Source: Arachnopeziza araneosa (taxonomy: Eukaryota > Ascomycota > Leotiomycetes > Helotiales > Arachnopezizaceae). Taken from it: 64,000 bases of DNA. The position numbers and the translations under genes were made by a program. The notes under the pieces were generated by a model. That model saw only the letters and a program-made list of their open reading frames with translations, was not told the DNA's origin and did no database searches. The stretch is from positions 1 through 64,000 of the forward strand of contig QYAI01000017.1 in NCBI GenBank assembly GCA_003988855.1, written 5' to 3'. Below, one piece after another: positions 21,755 through 33,934 of the stretch. Every line of letters begins with the position of its first letter. The stretch's first letter is position 1.

Positions 21755-22370
21755 GTTGTACTATGGAGGCTCAAGCTGGTAAAGGGTTGTCACTATCGGA
21801 TGGATGGTATGGCTTCATAGAAATACCGTCGAGGTATCCTTTGAAGACTTTGAAGAAAAGCAAAGAAGAAAGGAATGGTATTCATGGTCAAGGCGAGAAA
21901 GCTTCCTCTTTTGGCGTGGAGAAGGCTGGTCGTCGTCCAACTTACATTGTGACCTCGGCAAGGTCCATGCTCCCGGAATCAGCCAATCAGCCATCATCTC
22001 CACCTGCTGAAAACGAGGGGTATATGGGAAGCTGAGGCCGAACAAGGCAGCCTGTGGAAGGGTTGAAGACGGAGAGGAACGTCAACAATTCCACGACTAT
22101 GGGTGAATTGTTTTTGTTGCTATCGACAACCTACATTTTTGCTTTCTTCAACGCCATCTGCATGCCATCTGCATGGCATTTGTGAATGGTTGCCAGTTCC
22201 ACAGCAGAGAGTGGCCTCCTCTCCTACTTCTGCGAACCTGTTGATCATATCGATCTTGTAGCGGTGCGGTGCAGAGAGATGGAATCCTGTTCCTGCGAGA
22301 GCCAGCAGTGAGGATCTATGTGCAGGTAGCAGATCAACTCGAAAACAGAGCAGCAACATTGCTGTCAAAG
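21755..22370. other. Intergenic between oxidase and transposon remnant
   Basis: This holds the oxidase promoter. At 22148-22182 the words TGCATGCCATCTGCATGGCA form a small imperfect repeat. Some of the right part may be the unrecognisable 5' end of the transposon. No gene is seen. Confidence 0.45.
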
Positions 22371-23132
22371 CAGACGGGAAGAATTCGAAGACTTTGCAAC
22401 GAGCTAGGTCGCCGAAAGTAGAGACAAAAGAAACGCGCTAAACTTACAGTCGATCAAGCAAACAAGAGGTTAGAATAGGCTGAATATCATCGATATTGGA
22501 GTGCAGAACAGTAGGCACAAGTGAAATGGTCAGATGAATGTTCGGTTGAGAGAAGATCTGGAATACAACCTGTTTAGACGTTTCTTCGACTTTCTGAACA
22601 ACTTGTACAAGGTGATGTAAAAAAGAAGAGGTGCGGCAAAAGCGTCAAGAAGATATTTTGGGCTGCTTTTAGACAAAACGAACGAACAGGACTTGTTCCT
22701 CTTGATGGCGATCTTCTTGCACGGCGTAATAGAGTTACTAGCTAGGTTATAGTTCAAGTTCTAGAGTCGTTTCTTCCTGGTTTCGTTCAAGAAGAAGATA
22801 CATTTATGCTTGACGGCGCAAGTATACACACATCAAGAGTTGTTAAAGCTGCTTTGCAACGAATGAGAATTACGATTATAGAATAGCTGCTGTACTCTCT
22901 AGATCTGAACTCGATTGAGAACTTGTAGGCAATTATGAAGGTGCAAATCTACAAGCTTTATTCGGAGTTAGAACATGCACTGGATACAGTTGAAACGTTA
23001 GACGCTTTAATTGAAGCAGCACAAGAAGCATAGCATGTAATTGAAGATCGTGTATTATACAATCCTGCTACTTCTATGCTAAAACGTGTAGATGCAGTTC
23101 GAGAGGCAAATAGGTAGTATACAAAGTACTGA
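22371..23132 (+). pseudogene. Tc1/mariner (DDE_3) transposase remnant with nine TAG codons
   Basis: One reading frame can be followed from about 22371 to the TGA at 23130-23132 with no insertion or deletion. It reads as the C-terminal two thirds of a fungal Tc1/mariner transposase: KWSDECSVER, WAAFRQNERTGLVPLDGD, FMLDGASIHTSRVV (catalytic Asp), YSLDLNSIENL (catalytic DxE-type motif) and HALDTVETLDALIEAA. The frame is broken at 22419, 22476, 22512, 22575, 22743, 22884, 22926, 23031 and 23115. Every stop is TAG, and most fall where the family has Trp (for example IENL-W-AIMK). That is TGG to TAG, i.e. C to T in CpA on the other strand, as repeat-induced point mutation would give. The N-terminal helix-turn-helix part and terminal repeats were not found, so the element is a dead fragment. 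Confidence 0.85.
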
Positions 23133-25516
23133 ATAGCTTCAAAATATGAGTTGTTTACATATAAAAGCAGCATGGAATTCGTAGCTTAGCGCAGTAGCGT
23201 TGCGCACGGAGGGTATTCAAACTTCTAGCCATAGACTGTAACTACCGTCGAGCCATTCTAGCTTCACCTCGGCCGGGCATGGGGAGAAAGTGAGCAGTCT
23301 TCGGGACCAAGTGCTTTGAACTCAAGCCGCCCAAACCGCGTTCCCAAGAGCAAGAACTGTTATCATATGTAGATTGCAGCATGGTAGAAGATCATATCTT
23401 CAACATCAATATTCTCCTGAAGATCTTCGCTGGTGAGGGTGAGCAGCCACGGCCAAGATGGGAGAGATGAAAGGAAAAAGTATTTGCCGAGAGGCGGGTA
23501 CCTGTTCTCGATTGTCTGCAGCGAGTCAACATCTTCATTTGGATTTCCCTATTGCAGACCTTCGAGATTGATTTTCGGCGACCCCATATTCCCAGAAAGA
23601 GCCTGAAATGTCCGTCCGACGTCTGGTTGGACCACTCATCCTCCTCCCTTTCTGGCCTCGCGTCGCGGGGAAGATCGTTACCACGTTTTCAACGGACTCA
23701 AATGCTCCCATCTATATTGTTGTAGCATCGCGTCGTTCCTAACCGCCTCTCAGATTATAGCCAGAGTTCTCTTCGTCCCTCTCAGTGATCCGCGGGTGAC
23801 GGCGGCGCATTTCCCCAGTTACCGAGAGACAGGCGTCGTGGCACAGCAAATCATCACCGACTCTTCTATCTCGCTCCCAAAGTGTCAGCCAGGCTGTGGG
23901 AATTGGGCACAGGCGGCGGAAGACCGAATGGAGGTATCCAGGCCCCATGCAGATGCCTCCGTTTGCCGTGCAATGCCTTGTCACTCTCGGTTCATGCTTT
24001 CGTCAATTAAGTTTAGCTGCATCCGCATTGCTGTGTGTGCCAATCAAAGGGACGACGAGCGCGCTGCGAACACACCGCCCAGCAGTCTGTGCCGTTCGCG
24101 ATGCTGTCAGAAGATGAACGCCTCTCCCAGAACAGCACAGGATGGGGGTCATTTGAGCATCAAAAGACAACGGCATTGTGGACCCTGCATCGCTAGGCCG
24201 GCATTTCGTACAGATCGCTGGGCTTGGGGGTCTGGACTCGAGAGGAGAGGAAGCTATTCCGACGTTCAGGCGCCGAGGAAGCGTTGTCGCGGTCTGAAGA
24301 AAGTCTTGGAGCTCTCCGGTGGTGGGAATGTAGACAGAGAGCGAAGGAGAATATCAAAGGCGAATGAGTGACGGACGATAAGAGGGCAAGAGGTGGCCAC
24401 TCAAGTCCCTGGAATAACTTGTTTAGGTGCATGCACACGCGACAGTGGCTAGGGGAAGTCGACGCTTTTTTTTCTTCTTGATCTTCGGTCCACTTGCCTC
24501 CAGACGGTCGTGAGTAATTCTTGGTCCGCTGGTGGCACTATTGCCGTCGAACGGCTGCTGCTGCTGCTGCGGCTCGCAGAGACAGGATGAATTCTCCGAG
24601 GGCATCTTTTTGGGTTTCCTGAACCATCACAGTGCGCGAAGAGGAAGAGCGCGTCCTCCCATCAACATAAGCGGAAGGCATTCAGAACCCTCTCACACGT
24701 GCTTGGTGGCGCCGAAGATAGCAACGGACCAGTCGCTTTGCACCCAGCATGGCCTCCCCTTGACGTTGTAGCAGCAGCAGCATCAGCACCCAGCAGCGTT
24801 CCGACACAAGCCCGGACCCCCTAGTTCAATTGCCGCTGAGGCCAATCATCCCCCAACGGTTGATAATTTGGCTGCTATTCTTCGCTTAGTGCCCAGAGGG
24901 ATCCATCCATCCTCCGCCCATACAAGTTCCGAGTAATATTTGTGCCATCATGTACCCTCACTACCTACTGAACTAACTACCTACGGCCCTCTTCTTCCTC
25001 GTCTTCTTCCTCCTCCACCATCGACTCTTGCTTCGCCCAGTGACTGGCACATATCCCTACTCGTCATTGGCATTGATCCCAAATCTGCAACATCAAGCCC
25101 AACCCAAAGGCTTATCAGTAACACCTTCGTCATTTCCCGAATCCCTACGCGCCGGCCCGACAGTCCAGAAGGGACGCATCTGCCCAAAACACCACCATAT
25201 TAACATCTCGACATTCGCTGTTCTGCCCGACGTCGCACATCCCTTCTGTCGTCCGACCTTTCCTTGGCTCCCATTGTATTTTTATCGCGTCCAACGAAGC
25301 CATTGTGCGCTGTTCATCATACCCGGCCAGAGATAAGACGGCGAGGCTGTACCACCCACCACGAGAGATACGGGAACGTTGCCTCACCGCTTGTGCCTGC
25401 GATATCCGTCGACTCCTCCAACATCATCTCACCGGCTGAGCATTGTCGTAATCTCGAGATTGGGTTGAGTTCTCTATCTTCACTTCCTCCAACATCCCAC
25501 TCTCGCATCCCCGTTC
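23133..25516. other. Intergenic, upstream of the FYVE gene
   Basis: About 2.4 kb with ORFs on both strands that overlap one another (for example 23796-24371) and carry no recognisable motif. A short CTG run lies at 24549-24566. From about 25000 the DNA becomes C/T-rich with many short pyrimidine tracts, typical of a fungal promoter and 5' UTR. No gene is claimed. Confidence 0.4.
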
Positions 25517-26699
25517 ATGTTTCTCGAGAAAGCCGCCTCCCAACCCTACACTCTCCATCCTACCACCTCCTCCACCTCATCCGATAAGCTTTATTCGCTC
25601 AACAGCTCCCCGCGGAGCCAGCAGACGATGGCCACCGAATTCGCAATGCCCGTACCACCATTTACCTCCTCTCCCTCGCAGTACACGCTCTACTCCCAAA
25701 ATCAGCCTGCAAACATCTCGCCCACCTCGTCTGACCCTTCTCCTACCTCTCCACGAACCGTGATCCCAACTCACACGCGTCAGCTGCGTCCGCCAAAGTC
25801 GCCTTTGTACGTGCCAGCCGTTTTGCGACCCACAGATCCGCCGCGGAGAGCGGTGCGACAACAGGGTCCTCCAACACCACCGCAGAGTCAACACAACTCC
25901 TTTGATGATCTGCAGAACGCGAAGCCAACGAGTCGGCGCGGGACGAGCGATTCGGGAAAAGGTGGATTGGGGGCCATATACGAGACGGAGTGGAGCTCGC
26001 AAGGCTTGGGTCGAGTGACAGGCTTGCCAACGAGAAATCACTGGAAGGTAAGCATATTTCTTTGATCGGACGAGGAGAGAGTGAGGTTGGAGCAATATTT
26101 GTACCTGCGCAGACCCACCTTGATGGGTACAGGTTGTGCGGATTGCGTGCTGAAAGGATGATTGTTGCAATGGAACAATAATCCATGCAAGGCAGCCTCG
26201 CAATTCAACAGAAAAACATTGCTCGCCTCGGTCGCGTGCCACTCAAATTTCAATATCCCCCCACACTTACAGAAACATTCTAATGTTCCACAAGCCAGAC
26301 ACGCACTCCACACATTGCGACTACTCCACCTGCACCCGACCCTTCTCCTATTTCTACCGCCGCCATCACTGCCGCCGGTGCGGTAGTATCTTCTGCCACG
26401 AACACTCGACCTACATTATCCCGCTCGATCAAGACGCAAATTACCACCCGCGAGGCACGCGAGTTCGCGCCTGCGAATCCTGCTTCCATGATTATGGTCG
26501 TTGGGCGGTAGGTCGGTCACGAACGAGCTCGGAAGACACAACTCCGGAGTTTACGGAACCACCTACGCCCACGGTATCATGTCCGACCAAGGGAGGATTC
26601 ATGGGCAGTGTGTTCGGGCAAGGGCCCAAAGTCCCTGGCGGAGGAGGAGAGAGCATGGCACAAAGCGTGCCGAGAGATTGGAACTGGAGCACTTTTTGA
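25517..26699 (+). CDS. FYVE zinc-finger protein
   Basis: Two exons, 25517-26047 and 26295-26699, give about 311 residues. The N-terminal ~150 residues are Pro/Ser/Thr-rich and disordered. The C-terminal half is a FYVE finger with all three hallmark motifs: WxxD (HWKPD, created exactly at the splice junction), the basic RRHHCRRCG, and RVRACESC at the end. Zinc-binding cysteines are CDYSTC, CRRC, C-H and CESC. FYVE domains bind phosphatidylinositol 3-phosphate on endosomes and vacuoles, so a trafficking or adaptor role is inferred. The acceptor at 26294 was chosen over an AG at 26272 because only the former keeps frame and restores WxxD. M at 25517 or 25625 could be the start. The tail is Gly-rich with no other domain. 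Similar small FYVE proteins are common in filamentous fungi and mostly uncharacterised. Confidence 0.85.
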
Positions 26700-27759
26700 A
26701 CAGTCCTCACACAAAACAAATACGTATTTACTATATCGCGACACACACTACGACGAAACGGCCGATTCGAGAGTACACAAGAGAGAGAGCCAGAGGTAGG
26801 GAGGCTACGTCGAGAGGCATAAGCACAAAATACCCAATAGATAAGCGTTGCTTGGTATGAGCCATGAGTTTATAGAAGATTTTGAAACCCAGGTTAGATT
26901 TGATCTTGGTTTAACGTTCAGCGATCTTGTTCTTGTTTTACACGCACATAGATAATGGATGGATAGGAGTTGAGGAGTTGAGGATTTGGGAACTGGTGGA
27001 ATCATGGCATTGATGGAGTTCTGGCGGTAATAGTCATGTCCTCCTTCTCTCTGAAGATGCACCATCAGAGTCGCGTATGCAATAGAGATAATACCTCCAC
27101 CACCGAGCATTCTCCGTGCCTCCTCTGACAGCTCGAACCAAGTTACCCCGCCTTGATTCACGTTGAAGGAATGATGAAGTGTCACCCCTCACTAAAAGAC
27201 GCCACTCCCACCTCCACAATCCTCTTTCTGCACTCGTCTCCCGTCCGTATCAACGGGCGTACTCCGTACCCATCTCTCTGATTGACCGATAGCTCCCCAT
27301 CCCGCCCATCAATGACGCGTCTCAGCGGCCACCGATAAGACCAAGATTCAACATTCGGCTGTCCCCCCATTCGCAGCCTCCTGCTGGAATACGGTGCCGT
27401 GCTGTATGGTAGTTATCTGCATTTGGATCTGGATTCGAATCAGGATTATATTGGAATTGGAATCTACGCCTCATCCCACTCACTCTGTCTTTTTCCGGTG
27501 TTGCGCTGCGTTTGCCCTGCACAACACCTACTTTCTTATCGCAATCGACCCAACCCGACACGACTCGGTGATCTGATCTCGCTGAAGGACCGAGTCAGCT
27601 ACGGGACCTGGCACCGCTTCGAGGAGCTGGATCTGGTGCGCTGCGGTGCTGTGGCTCGGTAATCTTACATGCTAGATAGTTAGCTGTGCTGTAGTCGGTC
27701 TCAGATCAGTAGGCTGGTAGAGAGCTGGATAGGTAGATCGTCACTCAGGAGACGGGGAG
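26700..27759. other. Intergenic
   Basis: The FYVE 3' flank and the promoter of the carbonic anhydrase gene. Overlapping ORFs on both strands have no motif. I see nothing else. Confidence 0.45.
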
Positions 27760-28829
27760 ATGCCTCTGGATCCCCGGATCGAGGCGTATCTGGAGAAGAA
27801 CAGGTTAGTACCAGTCCTGCATCCGCCTTTCAGCTCGTTGCGTTTCCTGGGCTTGCGAGGTTGTGCTTTCGTTTATACTTGCCCCTGGCTTGGCGTTGGA
27901 TTTAGCGATGTTGATGTTGATATCGATGTTGATATTGATGTCGATCCTGGTTTTGCTCTCCGTGTTCATGGCTCAGGAGTTGGTGTGTGGTGTGTCATCT
28001 ATTCATGACCGAGTGGCTAGATCCGTTGGATTGACTGACCTGACGATGGAGCACGTAGAGAGTGGGCGGAGAGTGACGATTATGTGACGCCGATACCGTT
28101 CGTGGAGATGCAGAAGAAGGGGAGGGAGAGGGTGGATGGGACGGTTATTGTTGGTGAGTGCTCTTGGGTTTTTAATTAGAAGGGTTGGGATGAGGAGGGA
28201 GGGGGTTCGAAGGATAGAGCGGATGAGATGAGATGGGATGAGACGAAAGACTGAGAATGAGATGGAGTGAGTGGGAGGGTTGGAGGAGAAACAGGATGGG
28301 TCTTGGATATGAGATGAGATGAATAACCACTAATACCTACACAGTGGCATGTACGGACCCTCGAGTAACTCCCGAAGAGTTCCTAGGCATGAGTGCCAAA
28401 CAAGGAAACAGTGAGTCCTCCATGCCCCCCCCCCCCCTCTCTCCTACCTACTAACACAAAGCAGAAGCAACCATCGTCCGCACTGCCGGCGGACGCGTCC
28501 AGCCCGCCCTGAGCACCCTCCTCGTGCTCTCGGCCGTCGGCAACCTAGGCAAGAAGGGCGTCATCATGGTGGTGCACCACACGGACTGCGGGCTGCAGAC
28601 GGCGGACGACGCGGCGATCCGGCGAGCGTTGGCGACTGCTGTCGATGAGGACGTGGAGCACGAGTTGCAGGGCATGGAGTTTGGGAGTTTTGTCGATCCC
28701 GAGGTCAGTGTCAAGGAGGATGTGGAGTGGTTGAGGGAGAAGAGGTATTTCAAGGGAGTGCAGATTCTGGGCTTTGTGCAGGATACTGAGGGGGGTGGGT
28801 TGAGGGAGGTGGTTGGCTGTGTTGAGTGA
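27760..28829 (+). CDS. Beta-class carbonic anhydrase-like protein
   Basis: Four exons, 27760-27803, 28059-28153, 28345-28410 and 28465-28829, encode about 189 residues. Joining them restores a short beta-carbonic anhydrase: VACTDPRV (Cys zinc ligand plus the Asp/Arg dyad), RTAGGRV, and HHTDCGLQT (His and Cys zinc ligands). The family interconverts CO2 and bicarbonate. This compact subtype, with long helices between the ligand motifs, is common in fungi, and activity is not always shown. Acceptor 28058 gives KNREWAESDDYV; an AG at 28073 is also in frame and would remove five residues. The third intron contains a run of 13 C, and the 3' UTR begins with a long GAGT repeat, so both could be length-variable. 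It is convergent with the Arf-like GTPase gene. Confidence 0.87.
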
Positions 28830-28945
28830 GTGAGTTAGTGAGTGAGTTAGTGAGTGAGTGAGTGAGTGAGTGAGTGAGTGAGTGAGTGAGTGAGTGAGTG
28901 AGCTAGTGAGTGAGTGAGTTAATGAGTGAGTGAATGAGTGAATGA
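28823..28945 (+). repeat. GAGT/TGAG microsatellite
   Basis: About 30 copies of a 4-bp unit, with a few TTAG/CTAG/AATG variants, begin at the stop codon of the carbonic anhydrase gene and fill its 3' flank. Confidence 0.9.
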
Positions 28946-29051
28946 GGAGTGTGAAGAAAGAAGATAGTAATTCCTGATACCTACTCCCAAATAACCCAGA
29001 CTCTAAACGCCTCGCTGTCTACAGAACCAGTTCACCCCAATCCTTCAATAC

Positions 29052-29809
29052 TCAGCGCATAACAGGTGGTCTCCCCTCCTTGTTCCACTTGACTCTACTC
29101 CTCACCCACTCCACCGCCTCCTTGACGCCCGTCCCGGTGAGGGCACTCACCGGTAATACTCTACTATCTCTAATCCCACTACCCTTCTCCCCCTCAAAAA
29201 CCTTCTTCACCAACCCCTCCTTGATCCGAACAACCTCCACACAATCCTCCCTATCCTGTTTATTTGCCAGGACCAGCAGCGGGACGCCTTCCGTCTCGGT
29301 ATTCCCCAGGACATCCTCAAGCACCAATCTGCACTCCTCCAACCTCCCCTTGATCTCCCTCTCCCTCTCCCCACCCTCACCAGCAGACGCAGAGGCCGGG
29401 GTCTCGTGTTCGGGGAGGGAGCCATCCCCGATATCCGTGCTGTCGATGATGAAGACGATGGCGTGGCAGGAGCTGTAGTATGACTGCCACAGCTTCCGCA
29501 GGCTGTGCTGGCCCCCTACGTCCCAGATCTTGAGATACATGTCCGGGAGAGTGATGGTGGATACATTCTGCCCGACGGTCGGGACGGTGCGTAGTTTGGG
29601 CGCTGGGTTGTTGGGGAGGAAGAGCGATTTCACTTGTTCGTGGAAGGTGGTCTTGCCAGCGTTGTCGAGGCCGAGGAGGAGGACGGAATATTCTGGGGTG
29701 TGTTAACGGCAGCTCAGAAAGATTGGAAACGGAGAGGGAATCTCGAGTCGGGGTGTATACCTTCTTTACTCGTCGCATACAGGTAGAGTCCTTTGGCGAG
29801 GTGGTACAT
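29052..29809 (-). CDS. arl3: ARFRP1/Arl3-type small GTPase
   Basis: Two exons, 29809-29761 and 29692-29052, give about 229 residues. The start MYHLAKGLYLYATSKEEY matches the amphipathic N-terminus of ARFRP1/yeast Arl3, which is N-acetylated (MY/MF start) rather than myristoylated. G-box motifs: GLDNAGKTT (P-loop), PTVGQNV (switch I), WDVGGQ (switch II), NKQD and a VSALTG-type G5. It carries a charged insertion (GEGGEREREIKGR) between the WDVGGQ region and NKQD, which lengthens it relative to yeast Arl3 (198 aa). The family cycles on the trans-Golgi and recruits Arl1 for vesicle tethering. Intron 29760-29693 is GTATAC..CAG in phase 1. It is convergent with the carbonic anhydrase gene. Confidence 0.9.
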
Positions 29810-30590
29810 CTTGCTTCTACAGCGCTGGAGGCTACCGAGAACAATTGGGAGTTCTTGCTGCCGTCAGCCAAAGGTTTGATCGACCAGAACTATGCATAGG
29901 AAGCTATTGCTGTATTACTGCAGCGGCTTATAGAGTACTGTGTTTAGTGCAAGTGAGACAATCCATCCCACTGCCTCGCTCCCACAAGGCTGAGAACAGG
30001 GGTCTTCCCACTTACTCATAGCCCAATACGAAACGACTCTTCTAAAAAATGAGAAGATGGTTTCAAACTGGCCTATTTTAAGCAAGGATTAGATTGTGTT
30101 TTATAGCTTTAGCACTCACCACAAGATATATGATAGTCTATTTGTCTTGAAACTTGGAAATCAAACTACCGTAGTGATCCAGACGAGGTGATTAAGAAAC
30201 CAACACAAATGACCTCAATATCTGTCCCAATGGCCTCCATTTCTGGGGGAACATTTCACTTTGATCTGTATTCAATTCTTAATCTATTGCTTGGAAGTAA
30301 TTATATACCATTGGTGAATGGCATTCAAGCCTCGTTGCGCGTGGATTATATAACATCACGTGCACTCTAGACAACCAACATCACCTGCGTCACAGGGCCA
30401 AGGCAGGAAAGGTCAAGACGCGTTTTTTCCAGGGGAACCAAAGCAGTTCTTTCATCAGGACCCTGCTGGACGTGGATGACTACTTATCTCCTGACGACCT
30501 TCAGAAAGGCCAGCAAAGTCAACGATATTTTGGTTACGAAAATAGAGATCGTCAACATGGCTCCCGTGGAGCTGGAGCCACAGCCCAGGT
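29810..30590. other. Intergenic, divergent promoter region
   Basis: Lies between the Arl3-like gene (-) and the membrane-protein gene (+). A TATA-like ATTATATAAC at 30346-30355 and CACGTG at 30357-30362 precede the latter. An in-frame ATG at 30557 (MAPVELEPQP) could be an alternative start, but no splice that keeps frame with the next exon was found. Confidence 0.5.
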
Positions 30591-32395
30591 ATGTCATCAT
30601 CCCTCGCGTCGAACGGGAATGCCCAGCTGCGCTTGTTGACTTTTGCGCCGCCGCATCTGAGAATCACGCGCGGTGGAATCTTTTCTGATGTGAGAAATAG
30701 TTATGTCCCGGCTGGCATCCTCGGGACTCACATCTTCTCCGTTGGGGTTACCTCTGTGGTCGTTGCTCGCTCCCTGTACCGATCCTATGTCGCGCTGCCA
30801 CCTTCTTCGGCGACTCGTCACCGTGAGCCGTTACGGAAAGGCTACGTCTCTGCATTCTCTGCGTTAGCCCTTCTCAGTCTCGTCACTTCGCTCTTCTATT
30901 TTAGTAGTTTTGCTGGCCTCAGTTACCGAGTTTGGGCTGCGGAAAGGGGAATTGGACTTCCCGAAAGGTATACGAGTCCTTCCTTCTCCTATATAATTCA
31001 ACTAATAAATCTTAGCATCTTTGGAGACGCGGGAGCTCTAAGAGGTGGCGAGCATCCTGGCCGACTTCACATAGTGAGATGGCTCAATGATGTCCCTTTC
31101 TATCGTGATCATCTCGAGATCATTGCTGAGAAAGCTCGTCACTTCTGGTGGGGACAGCAGGTTAACCTTGGCCTGGTATCTTGGAGCACTTATCTCGCGA
31201 TTGAAGGTCAACGGCGCAACATTTCCCATCCGTGGGCTTTCTTGGCTCTCTCTCAGCTAGTCAACTTGTCGTACGCTCAGAATCTATTTTTCGTGGCCGT
31301 GTTACTTACTCCTGTACCCCTTCCGGAGAATGTGAGAGAGCTAGTTGGAGACTCTACCTGGTAAGACTTTTAAACCTAGATAAAAATATCAGCTTACAGT
31401 ATAGGTTGTCAAATCACATTCAGAAAGCCTTTCCTCCAAAACCAGAAGGCTGGCTTCCGAAACCCGCCCTTTACATTGGACTACTACTCCTGAACTACAC
31501 TACCATCTTCCTCATCCCGTTCGCGGCCAACACTCCATCTTTCATGACTATCTCGGTCTTGTCACGAGCAATTCCATTTTCCCTGCTCGCCTTACCTCAT
31601 CTAGTCCCTACAGCTTGGGGAACAATTCATACTCACCCCCACTCCGCCCACACAACCTACACAACCCTCTTCCGGACTATCTCCACTGTCTCCATGTTAT
31701 TATACTTCAAGTCTACCGTTATTGCCCTCCTCAATAACACGCCAGAGAGTACATATTACAGACATAGTCTCCTACACCCCTTCAAAGAAGAACACCGCTC
31801 AACCCTCGACCGCGCAACCACAGCCGTCTCTCGTATCTTCGGAGCTATCCTCGAACACCCTGCTGTCAGTTATGATGGATGGGATGTCATCCTCTCTGGG
31901 CTCAGTCTCGGGATATGGGCTGCACTTCGAGGATTAGAAGTTGGAGACATGCTAGGAACCAGTTTTGGATTCTTAAAACGGAATGCAAAAGAAGCTGAAC
32001 GTGCTCTATCCGAGACCTCAGAAAACGCTATTCAAAAGTGAGTACCTATCTTTATCCCTAGACATCTACTGACAAGAACCGCCAGAATTGAGCCAGTAAC
32101 ATCATCAACCCGTCGCCGCTCCAAGAAAGCTGAAGAAGACAGCATCACCGTCTCGGAGAAACCCAAGCGCCGAAGCCGTCCTTCTAAAAAAGCTTCTGTC
32201 CTTCCAGATAAAAGTGAAGACGATGATCCAACCGATGCCACATACACACCAACTGCTGCCGAGCAAACAGAGGAAGGTGATGAAGAGGCAGAGGATGACT
32301 GGGAGGTTGCTGCTTTGACGTGGGGATTGATTACTGTAGGTGGGCTGGGGCAGGGAAGTGCGAGTGTTTATGGGGCTGAGGTTGTTGGAAGGTGA
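30591..32395 (+). CDS. Uncharacterised multispan membrane protein
   Basis: Three exons, 30591-31360, 31405-32037 and 32086-32395, give about 570 residues. I do not recognise the family. Hydrophobic spans are visible around AGILGTHIFSVGVTSVVVA, AFSALALLSLVTSLFYF, NLGLVSWSTYL, FFVAVLLTPVPL, YIGLLLLNYTTIFLIPFA, FSLLALPHLVPTAW, SMLLYFKSTVIALL and DVILSGLSLGIWAAL, so eight or more membrane segments are likely. The last exon encodes a cytosolic-type tail: a basic segment (RRRSKKAEE, KPKRRSRPSKK), a long acidic run (DKSEDDDP, EEGDEEAEDDW), then a hydrophobic Gly-rich end (WGLITVGGLGQGSASVYGAEVVG). Intron 31361-31404 is short (44 nt); intron 32038-32085 is GTGAGT..CAG. The start is uncertain (see the upstream ATG at 30557). 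Conserved in fungi by general look, but that needs a search. Confidence 0.7.
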
Positions 32396-33934
32396 TGGAG
32401 GAGACAGGGTGAAGCTATCAAATATGCAAGAATGGAATGATGTGATGTGACGTACGGGGCATTGGATAAATAGGTGTTTTGGAGCATCGGGAGTCTAATC
32501 AGGTTTGAGGTTTTGATTATGATTATGATGATTGCAAGCATAAACAGAATGAATGTCTTAGGCACTCTAGCCATCCCAAGATTATTCTCCACATACCTCA
32601 CTTCCCAAACTGAAACGGAGAGCGTAGCATAAATTTCCAAGCTCTCTTTCCATACCTGACTTCTCTCAAGCATCTCACTCCTCGAATCAACTATAATCAA
32701 TCCCATCCTAAACTGATGAGAGGCAAAGAAGCTACTCACTCGACACAACGACCACAATCATCAATCGACCCTGCCAGCTCACCCCAGCTTATCTACCCTC
32801 ACCACAAGCAAAAACAGAGACAGATATCCAACAGAGGATTCCTCTCCATCAATAATACCTGGCCACGTCAAGAAAAGATTTTTCCTCTTTTTGGTGCCAG
32901 GTGGGCCGTGTGATTCCCGCACCAAAGTATCCAACTCTCGCCGGTTCCGATTCAGATCCCGATTTTTCACCTCCATCTTGCTTCCAGAAGCAGATGCAAG
33001 GTCTCTGAGTGATACAGAGGATGAGGGAGCTATATAAAACTTGGGGTGCTGCTCGACTAGCGCAGGGATATATATCCCGGAAGCGGAGTGAACAACGACG
33101 GATCCGAGAAGGACCAAGATGCATCGCCACACAATCTTCGGATACTTCTCTCTCGCGCGGTGTCAGATATCTCTTTCTTCAACAATCGCATCGGATCAAT
33201 GATACGTGCTCCCCACCCACAAGAACAACTCTCATTTTTCGACCCTCTCCTCGGCTACTGCTCCCAGGGTTGAGAGACAGCAACGATCATGGCACATCAT
33301 CTCATCTTCCTTCATCTCCACCTTCTCCAGAGAATTGGGATTCCCTCCCCTCTTGGCAGCGTTTCGTCCTCTTGCGCGGGTGGAGTCGGTACGAGGTCGG
33401 AGAGGCATGTGCTATGATTGTGGATGATCAAGAGTAAGAGTGGGTGAACAGACGGATTGTTATTCTACTAGTTAATTGTTTTCTCGGCGCTTTTCCTTTT
33501 GATCCTCCAGTTGAGAAACTGACAAAAAAGGGCATGAGTGGAAAGAGAAGAAAGGAGATTACATATACAGCAGAAGCGTTTAAACTATTTGGTCCGCTTC
33601 TCCCTCGCATGGACGTGAAATTATTGGGGGCAATTCGCAAAATAAGAATTGCCAACTAAGAAGAATTTGATGATGATAATCATCGATTGTACCTTGATTT
33701 GTTAGGTACATAATTAGCTACAAGCCAACCACCGCCGTCGTTTCCCACCTTCAGCCACCTAGAACCATGATGCTCCAGTGCATCCGAAAAAACAAAGTAG
33801 ATGCAGAAGCCAACACGAGCAGATGCCAATGCAATACTAATGCTAAATGCTATCAAGAAAAGAAAAGGAATAAAGGAAACAGGTGATGATCAGAGCCAAG
33901 GAGATATTTACATGATCCGTTTAGACATTAAGTA
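32396..33934. other. Intergenic between convergent genes
   Basis: 1.5 kb with short overlapping ORFs. The + strand ORF 33009-33437 (142 codons) and the minus GTG-initiated ORF 32779-33132 with a hydrophobic start are the best candidates, but neither has a motif. Polypurine and AT-rich 3' UTR sequence occupies the right end. No gene is claimed. Confidence 0.4.

Noticed and set aside
23796..24371. 191-codon plus-strand ORF
   Set aside because: Overlaps other ORFs on both strands, is rich in Cys/Arg without a pattern, and has no recognised domain or splice context.
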